Positions 1 through 5,833 of a stretch of 10,802 nucleotides of DNA are shown one piece after another; the first letter of the stretch is position 1; the number at the start of each line of letters is the position of its first letter. The stretch is taken from the NCBI GenBank assembly GCA_900552955.1, contig USBO01000053.1, positions 1-10,802 of the forward strand, given 5' to 3'. This DNA comes from an uncultured Alistipes sp. (GTDB lineage Bacteria; Bacteroidota; Bacteroidia; Bacteroidales; Rikenellaceae). The notes under the pieces are model-generated. The model was given only the letters and a program-made list of their open reading frames with translations, was not told where the DNA came from and searched no databases. The position numbers and the translations under genes were made by a program.

Positions 1-609
1 CGACGTGGGGTTGTAGGCTTTGTAGAAGAGGTAGAAGTCGCCCTTCTCGCCGCGCCGCGCCGCCGCTTCGGCCGTGATGTCGGCGAAGGCGTCGCCCTCG
101 CGTCGCAGACAGCGGTAAAACCGGTCGGCCGTGTCGGGCAGCACCTCGGCGCGCAGGTAGCGCAGCGCCACGCCCTCGTCGTAGCTCTCGGGCATCGCCT
201 CGTTGACGTGGCCGCCCGCGAAACCGCTCGGGTAGGAGTTCTCGTCGTAGATCCAGACGTTCATGTCCAGCTCGCGCCCCTTCTCCATCGTGTGCCGGAA
301 GAGTGCGAACCAGTTGTCGTCGAGATATTGCGTCACCATGCCCGGACGGGGATGGACGAAGACGCCGCCGCACCCCTTCTCCTTGAGATCGGCCATCGCC
401 TCGTCGATGCGTTCGGGGGTCACGATCTTATTCCAGACGAAGAACGGCGCCGTGCCGTACTCCTTCGAAGGCTGGGCGAACTGCGCGCTCAGTCCCTCGA
501 AATCGTCGGCCGCAGACCGGTTGCGGCTTTCGGGCGTGCCGCAGGCAAGGGCTGCGAGCCCCGCAATCGCTGCGGCCGTTCTTCGTAACGTTCGTTTCAC
601 AGATTTCAT
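1..609 (-). CDS. Glycoside hydrolase lipoprotein, GH106-like (alpha-L-rhamnosidase-type) N-terminal part; 3' end outside window
   Basis: The minus strand is open from an ATG at 609 to the window edge, 203 codons with no stop. The N-terminus has basic residues (KRTLRR, 5-10), a short Ala/Leu-rich stretch and Cys23, so it looks like an exported lipoprotein, although the lipobox (LALAC) is loose. The barrel-like start carries TAPFFVWN (53-60), GGVFVHPRPG (81-90) and VWIYDENSYPSGFAGG (118-133). I recognise these from Bacteroidota glycoside hydrolases related to GH106 rhamnosidases, usually about 1000 residues long, so most of the protein lies outside. The catalytic acid is not identifiable here. 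It lies 251 nt downstream of a SusD remnant on the same strand, as in a polysaccharide utilisation locus, so a role in cell-surface or periplasmic glycan cleavage is inferred. The exact family and substrate are uncertain. Confidence 0.8.
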   Translation of the reverse strand, partial: MKSVKRTLRRTAAAIAGLAALACGTPESRNRSAADDFEGLSAQFAQPSKEYGTAPFFVWNKIVTPERIDEAMADLKEKGCGGVFVHPRPGMVTQYLDDNWFALFRHTMEKGRELDMNVWIYDENSYPSGFAGGHVNEAMPESYDEGVALRYLRAEVLPDTADRFYRCLRREGDAFADITAEAAARRGEKGDFYLFYKAYNPTS

Positions 610-689
610 AGAAAGTCGGTTTATCAGGTAGTTTTGTTCCCGGCGAATCCCTCGCGGCAGCCCGCGCCCCGCGTGCCGCATCCGGCACA

Positions 690-697
690 CGAAGATA
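690..697 (-). promoter_or_regulatory. Weak candidate Bacteroidota -7 box for the glycoside hydrolase gene
   Basis: On the minus strand TATCTTCG follows a run of seven A residues. It matches the Bacteroidota -7 consensus TAnnTTTG except at one position and lies 80 nt upstream of the ATG at 609. No TTTG box is seen about 20 nt upstream; a direct repeat occupies that place. This is a suggestion only. Confidence 0.25.
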
Positions 698-715
698 CGA
701 TTTTTTTCCGACGGC

Positions 716-735
716 GCACCGCACCGGCACCGCAC
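716..735. repeat. 9-bp direct repeat, 11-bp period, upstream of the glycoside hydrolase
   Basis: The plus strand reads GCACCGCAC (716-724), CG, then GCACCGCAC (727-735), two exact copies spaced by about one helical turn. On the minus strand the repeat starts about 19 nt upstream of the candidate -7 box, where an activator would bind. It may be an operator for a sugar regulator, or chance in GC-rich DNA. Confidence 0.35.
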
Positions 736-773
736 GAGCGCAAATAATTTCGAATCCCGACCGCTCTCGGGCC

Positions 774-862
774 TCTGCGGCCCGCCGCCGCAGACGAACG
801 CTCCGCCGGCAGCCGTCGCCGACCGCAGGCGGAGCGCATCTTCGGATCGTCCGCCGACGATC
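774..862 (-). terminator. Cluster of three perfect stem-loops directly after the SusD stop codon
   Basis: Three inverted repeats follow one another in the direction of minus-strand transcription. The first is at 845-862, a 7-bp stem GATCGTC/GACGATC with a 4-nt loop, starting inside the TGA stop codon. The second is at 799-836, a 9-bp stem CGCTCCGCC/GGCGGAGCG with a 20-nt loop. The third is at 774-794, an 8-bp stem TCTGCGGC/GCCGCAGA with a 5-nt loop. No U-tract follows, so this is not a textbook intrinsic terminator. It may slow transcription or protect the upstream mRNA end, giving different levels of SusD and hydrolase mRNA. Confidence 0.35.
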
Positions 863-1247
863 AGTAGCCCTGGTTCTGCTCCATACCCGTGTTGGTGTTC
901 ATCTCACCGACGGGAATGGGCCACAGGTAGTCGCGCCCGGGATTGAACACGCGCGTCTGCGCGAGGTAACGGTCGTCGGCCCCCGGAGGCGTCGCACCGT
1001 AGACCGGCCCGTTCATCACCTGCTCGGCGATCCGCCAGCGGCGGATGTCGAAGAGCCGGTGCCCCTCGAAAGCCAGCTCCACGCGCCGTTCGCGGCGCAT
1101 CAGCTCGCGCAGTTTCGTCTGCGAGGCATATTTCGTGCGATCCACGGGCGGCATCCCCGTGCGGTCGCGGATGTCGTCGAGATAGTCGTAGAGGTTGGGA
1201 TCGCTCAACTGGTTCAGCTCGAATGCGTCGACCAGCGACGCCGTGGG
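861..1247 (-). pseudogene. SusD/RagB family C-terminal remnant with internal gap
   Basis: Residues 332-459 of the fused frame are SusD-like. PTASLVDAFEL (332-342) resembles the PTxxLVDAFE segment of the middle of SusD proteins. NQLSDPNLYDYLDDIRDR (343-360), RRERRVELAFEGHRLFDIRRW (382-402) and YLWPIP...NTGMEQNQGY (438-459) are the hallmark C-terminal region, ending naturally at the TGA. In complete family members roughly 100 residues separate the VDAFE segment from the IRxRxGMP segment; here they are adjacent, so an internal part appears missing too. SusD proteins are about 500-600 residues, with a lipoprotein signal and TPR helices, and bind glycans beside a SusC porin. The signal, most TPRs and any susC partner are absent here. 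Confidence 0.75.
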
Positions 1248-2240
1248 CGACAGCCCCTTGCCCGGCTTGCCGTGATAGAGCGGCAGCGGCACCAGTCCGA
1301 CCGCCCCCTCGGCGATGGCGGAGTGCGCAGGCCCGTCGTGGCCCAGCATCACGATATCGTCGTCGAAATCCAGCGCATAAAACTCCGAGAACGATCCGCC
1401 CGCGCCCAGCAGCGAGAGGATTTTCATCGCCTGTGCGTTCTTCACCTCGCACTCGCCCGCCACGGGGATGCCCCGGCCGGTGAGCAGCGTATTTCCGGCG
1501 ATCACCGAGGTGACGATCCGCTCGTAGTCGTTGCCCGAAGCACCCTCATAGTAGTAGGCCATCGACCCCAGTCCGTGCGCCTCGACCAGTCGGTCGAGCG
1601 CCACCGACGTACGCGCCGCACGCTCCAGCTCCGCCTGCCCGCACTCGGGCGACACGTCGAACGCCGTGCGGAACTCGGCGATCCTGGCCGCGGTCTCCGC
1701 ATCGGTCACCGCCTCGCTCAGCGCGTGCAGCTCGCACATCTCGAGCTGTTCCACGTGCGTTCCGAAGACGGCCGACTGCCGTGTCAGATCGGTGTATACG
1801 TCGAGCATCCCGCCGTAGTAGTGCCCCAGCACCCCGAGCCGGTTGCGCCGCATGCCGGCACGCACGCCGGCCGCGGCGATCCACGCGTCGATCTGTCGCC
1901 CTGCGACCGGATCGCCGAGCCATCCCGTCACGAAGGCGCACCTCCGGCCGCTGCGCGCGAGCACGCTGGCGATTTCGGGTGCCGAGCAGGCCTGGCAGTT
2001 CGCCAGCCACATCCCCGTCATCCGGCCGCGGTCGCACAGCGCGTTGAGCCGTTCGTAGTCGATGGCCGGTGCAGGCTGGAGGTTGAGCACCACCACCGGC
2101 ACGTCGAGCCGCTGCACCACGGGCAGTATCGTCGACGACAGACAGTAGATGGCCTCGCAGCTCAACGAGGCCAAGATCATCATGCAGGACAACTTCAACC
2201 GCGACATCTCCTGCCAGCAGGTCGTCGCACGCATCTGCAT
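861..2240 (-). CDS. Chimeric open reading frame: isomerase-like core fused in frame to a SusD C-terminus
   Basis: This is an uninterrupted 459-codon frame from an ATG at 2240 to a TGA at 861, made of unrelated parts. Residues 1-30 are only the antisense of an AraC-type gene and resemble no protein. Residues 31-331 match the middle of L-fucose/L-arabinose isomerase-like proteins. Residues 332-459 match the C-terminal region of SusD/RagB proteins. The true start is unknown, since all Met codons before residue 74 lie in the antisense part. A soluble sugar isomerase core joined to an outer-membrane glycan-binding lipoprotein tail, with neither N-terminus nor signal peptide, is not a sensible protein. 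I read it as a remnant of deletions or an assembly chimera, although the intact frame means it could be expressed. Confidence 0.5.
   Translation of the reverse strand: MQMRATTCWQEMSRLKLSCMMILASLSCEAIYCLSSTILPVVQRLDVPVVVLNLQPAPAIDYERLNALCDRGRMTGMWLANCQACSAPEIASVLARSGRRCAFVTGWLGDPVAGRQIDAWIAAAGVRAGMRRNRLGVLGHYYGGMLDVYTDLTRQSAVFGTHVEQLEMCELHALSEAVTDAETAARIAEFRTAFDVSPECGQAELERAARTSVALDRLVEAHGLGSMAYYYEGASGNDYERIVTSVIAGNTLLTGRGIPVAGECEVKNAQAMKILSLLGAGGSFSEFYALDFDDDIVMLGHDGPAHSAIAEGAVGLVPLPLYHGKPGKGLSPTASLVDAFELNQLSDPNLYDYLDDIRDRTGMPPVDRTKYASQTKLRELMRRERRVELAFEGHRLFDIRRWRIAEQVMNGPVYGATPPGADDRYLAQTRVFNPGRDYLWPIPVGEMNTNTGMEQNQGY
1248..2147 (-). pseudogene. L-fucose/L-arabinose isomerase-like protein, central fragment
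   Basis: Residues 32-331 of the fused frame match the core of a Bacteroidota sugar isomerase-like family of about 470 residues. Recognisable blocks are LSSTILPVVQR (34-44), VVVLNLQPAPAIDY (49-62), GHYYGGMLDVYTDL (139-152), ERAARTSVALDRLVE (206-220), GIPVAGECEVKNAQAMKI (257-274) and GGSFSEFYALDFDDDIVMLG (281-300). By comparison with E. coli AraA (Glu306, Glu333, His350, His450), the metal ligands would be Glu263, Glu286 and His301. The fourth, near the C-terminus, is missing. About 90 N-terminal and 130 C-terminal residues are absent, so activity is not expected. The AraC-like piece next door, read divergently, suggests an original regulator/isomerase pair in a sugar locus. The substrate is unknown. 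Confidence 0.7.
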
Positions 2241-2634
2241 GAGCTATTCGCGTTTCCGCCGGCTTTTCCGGCAATACGCCGGCTTCGCGCCGGCGCAATA
2301 CCTGCTGGAGCTCAAAATCAACAAGAGCAAGGAGCTGCTGACCAACACGGCGCTCACCTGTCAGGAGATCGCTTTCGAGAGCGGGTTCGAGTACCCGTCG
2401 CACTTCAACATCGCCTTCAAGAAGAAGACGGGCATCACGCCCAACCAGTACCGCGACCTCACGCAGGGCCGCCTGCAGGAGATTCCCGACTCGATCCGGC
2501 TGTGCCCCCGCCGCCGGCGCGCCTCTCACGCGAACCGCTCCATCACGCGCTCCATCTTGGCGCGGATGCGGTCGTTGCAGAGGTTGCCGATGCTCCCCTC
2601 GTGGGTGTGGCGCACCTCGCGCGTGGGACGGTAG
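2149..2634 (+). pseudogene. AraC-family DNA-binding domain fragment without sensor domain or own stop
   Basis: The plus-strand frame from ATG 2149 encodes a full AraC/XylS C-terminal domain in about residues 4-105. The first helix-turn-helix lies in ISCQQVVARICMSYSRFRRL and the second in TCQEIAFESGFEYPSHFNIA, followed by the family tail KKKTGITPNQYRDL. Family members are usually about 280-300 residues, with an N-terminal sugar-binding domain; here a TAG stop directly precedes the ATG and the sequence to the left is the opposed isomerase piece. At the 3' end the frame runs without a natural stop into the antisense of argH and ends at 2634, so recognisable sequence stops near 2490-2525. No ribosome-binding site is seen before the ATG. 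It was probably a transcription activator of the neighbouring sugar genes and is now truncated at both ends. Confidence 0.7.
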
Positions 2635-3821
2635 GTTCCCGCCTGCACCTCTCCGCCCACGCGGCGGTAAGCCTCGCGGAAGGGCACGCCCTGCAGCACG
2701 AGACGGTTGACATCCTCCACGGTGAAGAGGAAGTCGTAACGCGCATCGTCGAGGATGTTCTCCCGCACGCGGATGTGCTGCAGCATGAAGTCGCACATCG
2801 CCAGACACTCCGCCAGCGTCTCGGTGGCCGGAAAGAGGATGTCCTTCAGCAGTTGCAGATCGCGGTGGTAGCCCAGCGGCAGGTTGGTCGTCAGCAGCGC
2901 GATCTCGTTGGGCACCGCCTGCAGGCGGTTGCACTTGCCGCGCATGATCTCGAAGACGTCGGGATTCTTCTTGTGAGGCATGATGCTCGACCCGGTGGTC
3001 AGCTCGTCGGGGAACGACACGAAACCGAAATTCTGGCTCATGAACAGACAGACGTCCATGGCCAGCCGCCCCAGCGTGGCTGCCACGGCAGCCACGGCCA
3101 CAGCGGCGGCACGTTCGCTCTTGCCGCGGCTCATCTGCGCCGCCACGACGTTGTAGTTCAGATCGGCGAACCCCAGCAGCCGCGTGGTCATCGTCCGGTC
3201 GAGCGGGAACGACGAGCCGTAACCGGCCGCCGACCCCAGCGGATTCTGGTTCGCCACGGCATAGGCCGCCGCCAGCAGTTGCATATCGTCCACCAGCGTC
3301 TCGGCATAGGCGCCGAACCACAGCCCGAACGACGAGGGCATCGCCACCTGAAGGTGCGTATAGCCGGGCATCAGCACATCGCGGTGGCGCTCGCTCAGCT
3401 CCTGCAGGCGGTCGAAGAGCGTGCGCACGCGGTGCGCCGTCTGCCGCAGCTCGTCGCGCAGGAAAAGCTTCAGGTCGACCAACACCTGATCGTTGCGCGA
3501 GCGGCCGGCGTGGATCTTCTTGCCCACGTCGCCCAGCCGCCGCGTGAGCAGCAGCTCGACCTGCGAGTGGACGTCCTCCGTCCCCTCCTCGATCTCGAAC
3601 CGTCCGGCCTCGATCTCGCCGCGGATCTGTTCCAGCCCCGCCAGCAGCGTTTCCAGTTCATCGGCCCCGAGCAGCCCGATGTGCTCCAGCATGCGGATGT
3701 GGGCCATCGACCCCTCGACGTCGTACTTCGCCAGCCGCATATCCAGCCGGCGGTCGTCGCCCACCGTGAAACGTTCGATCATCTCGTCGGGTTCGAACCC
3801 CTTGTCCCATAATTTCGCCAT
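2526..3821 (-). CDS. argH: Argininosuccinate lyase
   Basis: ArgH cleaves argininosuccinate to arginine and fumarate, the last step of the pathway, as a cytosolic homotetramer of the fumarase/aspartase superfamily. The 431-residue product has all family blocks: GRSRNDQV (106-113), YTHLQVAMPSS with the conserved His156 (154-164), and the signature loop GSSIMPHKKNPD (277-288) with its serines. The C-terminal HTHEGSIGNLCNDRI (405-419) is typical of Bacteroidota homologues; the tail after it is a little short, which looks like normal variation. ATG 3821 is chosen because MAKLWDKGFEPDE aligns with the usual N-terminus and lies 2 nt after the argE stop (TGACAATG), implying translational coupling. 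It is the last gene of the arg cluster; the next sequence downstream is the AraC remnant on the other strand. Confidence 0.97.
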   Translation of the reverse strand: MAKLWDKGFEPDEMIERFTVGDDRRLDMRLAKYDVEGSMAHIRMLEHIGLLGADELETLLAGLEQIRGEIEAGRFEIEEGTEDVHSQVELLLTRRLGDVGKKIHAGRSRNDQVLVDLKLFLRDELRQTAHRVRTLFDRLQELSERHRDVLMPGYTHLQVAMPSSFGLWFGAYAETLVDDMQLLAAAYAVANQNPLGSAAGYGSSFPLDRTMTTRLLGFADLNYNVVAAQMSRGKSERAAAVAVAAVAATLGRLAMDVCLFMSQNFGFVSFPDELTTGSSIMPHKKNPDVFEIMRGKCNRLQAVPNEIALLTTNLPLGYHRDLQLLKDILFPATETLAECLAMCDFMLQHIRVRENILDDARYDFLFTVEDVNRLVLQGVPFREAYRRVGGEVQAGTYRPTREVRHTHEGSIGNLCNDRIRAKMERVMERFA

Positions 3822-3823
3822 TG

Positions 3824-4894
3824 TCAGTATCTTTTCGCCAGTTCGGCAATGTAACGTATGTATCCCTCCACGCCCTGCTCCACCTCGCTGCGCAGCACGT
3901 ACTCGTCGGCCGTATGCGAACGCGCCGAGTCGCCCGCACCCATTTTGAGCGACGCGAAGGGCATGAGCGCCATGTCCGACGTGGTGGGCGAGACGAAGCG
4001 GTCGATGCCCAGCGCCGCAGCGGCCGCCACCAGCGGATGTTCGGGCGCGACGGCCGACGCGCGGATGCGCGTCGAGCGCGGCACCGCCTCCGACCGCATG
4101 TAACGGCGCACGATCTCCACCGTCTCCTCGTTGGTGTAGGCATCCGTCGTACGGATGTCCACCACGAAGCGGCACTCGGCCGGCACGACATTGTGCTGCG
4201 TCCCCGCCTCGATCTGCGTGGCCGTCATTCGGACCGGTCCCAGCAGCGGCGAGCAGCGTTCGAAGCGGTAGCCGCGCAGCCACGCGATGTCGTCCGCCGC
4301 GATGTAGAGGGCATTGATCCCCTCGTCGCGCGCCGCATGTCCGGCGCGGCCGTGCGCCGTGCAGTCCAGCACCACCAGTCCGCGCTCGCCCACGGCCGCC
4401 CGCATCTGCGTCGGCTCGCCCACGAGCGCCATGTCGACCGGCCCCAGCACGGGCAGCAGCGCCCGCGTGCCGTGCTCGCCCATGCACTCCTCCTCGCCCG
4501 AGAGGGCCAGCAGCAGGTTGAAGGGCAGCTCGGCGTCGTAATAATGGCGGAACGCCGCCGTGAGCGCCACGACCGACGCACCGGCGTCGTTGGCGCCCAG
4601 CCCGTAGAGCCGCTCGCCCTCCCACGTCGCTGCGAAGGGGTCGCGCGTCCACGACGCTGCGGGACGCACCGTGTCGTGGTGCGAATTGAGCAGCAGCGTG
4701 GGCTTCGCGGCGTCGAAACGCTTCGCGCGCGCATATACATTGTTGTGCAGCCGCTCGGCAGCGATGCCGTACGCTGCGAGCCGGTCGGCCAGCAGATCGG
4801 CCGTGCGCGCCTCGTCGCGCGACACCGACGGAGTGGCCACCAGCCCCTCGAGCAGCGCGACCGCCTCGGCCTGCAATTCGTTCAAACGCTCCAT
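3824..4894 (-). CDS. argE: M20-family acylcitrulline deacylase (ArgE-type; probably N-succinyl-L-citrulline)
   Basis: This is a 356-residue zinc peptidase-fold hydrolase of the M20/ArgE/DapE family. Visible metal and catalytic residues are His72 and Asp74 (SHHDT), Asp103 (GANDAG), Glu134/Glu135 (SGEEE), Glu160 (VGEPT) and His327 (SHTADE). The length and blocks such as AGTQHNVVP (230-238) fit the Bacteroidota enzymes that act in the ArgF' pathway. Because ArgF' makes an acylcitrulline, this protein should remove the acyl group from N-succinyl- (or acetyl-) citrulline, giving citrulline for ArgG. This is inferred from context and family knowledge; ordinary acetylornithine deacetylase is the alternative. 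The ATG at 4894 (MERLNEL) is preferred over an in-frame TTG at 4909; it begins 20 nt after the argB stop. Confidence 0.9.
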   Translation of the reverse strand: MERLNELQAEAVALLEGLVATPSVSRDEARTADLLADRLAAYGIAAERLHNNVYARAKRFDAAKPTLLLNSHHDTVRPAASWTRDPFAATWEGERLYGLGANDAGASVVALTAAFRHYYDAELPFNLLLALSGEEECMGEHGTRALLPVLGPVDMALVGEPTQMRAAVGERGLVVLDCTAHGRAGHAARDEGINALYIAADDIAWLRGYRFERCSPLLGPVRMTATQIEAGTQHNVVPAECRFVVDIRTTDAYTNEETVEIVRRYMRSEAVPRSTRIRASAVAPEHPLVAAAAALGIDRFVSPTTSDMALMPFASLKMGAGDSARSHTADEYVLRSEVEQGVEGYIRYIAELAKRY

Positions 4895-4914
4895 ATCGTG
4901 CCTGCGCAATCGTT

Positions 4915-5652
4915 TCAGCAGCCTCGGATCGTCGTACCGCCCGCATCGAGCAGCGCATCGGCCCGTTTGATGACCACGCTCTCCACACCGCTGGCCACAG
5001 CGCGCAGCGCCCCGTCGGCGCGCAGGGCGGCATAGGTGTCGGGCGTGATCTCGGCGATGACGCTCCGTTCGTCGGCCACGTCGCGCAGCACCCCCGCCTT
5101 CTCGAAGCAGAAGACGAGCTGCGTCGGCGCGATGCGCGATGCGGCGACCGCCACGGCCGACGCCACGCTGTCGGCATTCGTGTTGAGCAGCGTCCCCCGT
5201 CCGTCGCAGGTGATAGCCGAGAAGACGGGCGTCAGCCCCGCATCGAGCAGCGTGCGCAGCAACCCGACGTTCACGCCTTCCTCGGCGATATCGCCCACGT
5301 AGCCGTAGTCGACGGCTCCGGCCGCGCGGCGCACCGACGTGATCGCATCGCCGTCGGCGCCCGACAGCCCGATCGCGCGGCAGCCCGCGGCCGACAGCGC
5401 CGCCACGAGCCGTTTGTTGATGAGTCCGGCATAGACCATCGTCACCACGTCGAGCGTCTCGCGGTCGGTGACGCGCCGCCCGTCGACCATGCGGCTCTCG
5501 ATGCCCAGCTGCGCCGCCAGGCGCGTGGCGAGCTTCCCGCCGCCGTGGATGAGCACCTTCGGCCCCTCCAGCGCAGCGAACGCGGCGACGAATTGCGCCG
5601 TCGCCTCGGGCGAATCGATGACGTTGCCGCCGATTTTGACTACACGTATCAT
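4915..5652 (-). CDS. argB: N-acylglutamate kinase (amino acid kinase family) lacking the GGMxPK segment
   Basis: ArgB phosphorylates the N-acylglutamate side chain, the second pathway step, in the cytosol. The 245-residue frame has Lys6 with KIGGN (6-10), HGGGK (36-40), RRVTD (59-63), the TNADS region with Asp161 (158-162) and CFEKAGVLRD (182-191). Near the C-terminus RADG (211-214) is followed almost at once by RAVASGVESVVI (217-228). Homologues carry about 12 more residues here, containing GGM-x-PK, whose lysine (Lys217 in E. coli) is catalytic. The frame is kept, so about 36 bp are missing near 5002-5013. Typical Bacteroides ArgB is about 257 residues, which fits the shortfall. If real, the kinase should be weak or dead. 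The start MIRVVKIGGN is placed by homology; the upstream frame is open but is leader sequence with hairpins. Confidence 0.93.
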   Translation of the reverse strand: MIRVVKIGGNVIDSPEATAQFVAAFAALEGPKVLIHGGGKLATRLAAQLGIESRMVDGRRVTDRETLDVVTMVYAGLINKRLVAALSAAGCRAIGLSGADGDAITSVRRAAGAVDYGYVGDIAEEGVNVGLLRTLLDAGLTPVFSAITCDGRGTLLNTNADSVASAVAVAASRIAPTQLVFCFEKAGVLRDVADERSVIAEITPDTYAALRADGALRAVASGVESVVIKRADALLDAGGTTIRGC

Positions 5653-5696
5653 AATCTGAAAATGAGAATCAAGAATTAAAAATCTCCGCGCCGCCG

Positions 5697-5748
5697 CGAC
5701 ATCGCCCTGCGATGTCGGCAGTTCGCCGCCGCCCCATGCGGCGGACTG
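5697..5748 (-). promoter_or_regulatory. Two adjacent stem-loops in the argF'-argB spacer
   Basis: In minus-strand order, the first hairpin (5748-5719) pairs CCGCCGC with GCGGCGG around ATGGG, with outer CAGT/ACTG pairs and a 3-nt bulge. The second (5717-5697) is a perfect 9-bp stem CGACATCGC/GCGATGTCG with loop AGG. About 14 nt after it comes a run of five T residues in an AT-rich stretch leading to the argB ATG. The 181-nt spacer is the longest in the operon. It could be an attenuator, an mRNA processing or stabilising structure, or a weak terminator. No leader peptide was recognised. Confidence 0.4.
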
Positions 5749-5833
5749 CAACGCGCCTCGTCGGCTCGTGCACGTCGCACCGCCGCCGGCAAACCGCACC
5801 GACGACCGACCGCCCGATGCCTGAAATTAATTT

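Noticed and set aside
208..588. Plus-strand frames at the left edge
   Set aside because: Opposite the glycoside hydrolase frame, which shows clear motifs; no homology on the plus strand.
673..688. Small hairpin GTGCCG-CATC-CGGCAC
   Set aside because: A 6-bp stem without a U-tract is common by chance at this GC content.
1546..3321. Minus-strand frame of 591 codons ending inside the isomerase fragment
   Set aside because: Out-of-frame reading of argH and the isomerase remnant; low-complexity Arg/Ala/Gly composition. The true frames there have clear homology.
1059..3812. Very long plus-strand open frame (917 codons)
   Set aside because: It lies opposite the SusD/isomerase remnants and argH, is very rich in His, Arg, Gln and Ala, and resembles no family. 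It is the usual antisense shadow in high-GC codon-biased DNA.
4895..4909. TTG at 4909 as argE start
   Set aside because: It adds only MRRHD, which has no counterpart in relatives. ATG 4894 fits the usual N-terminus.
3821..5035. Long plus-strand open frame (404 codons) opposite argE and argB
   Set aside because: Shadow of conserved coding sequence on the other strand; no recognisable domain.
3822..5177. 5' extension of the argH frame over argE and argB (883 codons in total)
   Set aside because: The part before MAKLWDKGFEPDE is another frame of argE/argB. Homology and the TGACAATG spacing set the start at 3821.
5653..5799. N-terminal extension of ArgB by 49 residues
   Set aside because: The open frame covers the spacer hairpins and AT-rich leader. 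The family begins at the KIGGN strand, so ATG 5652 is correct.
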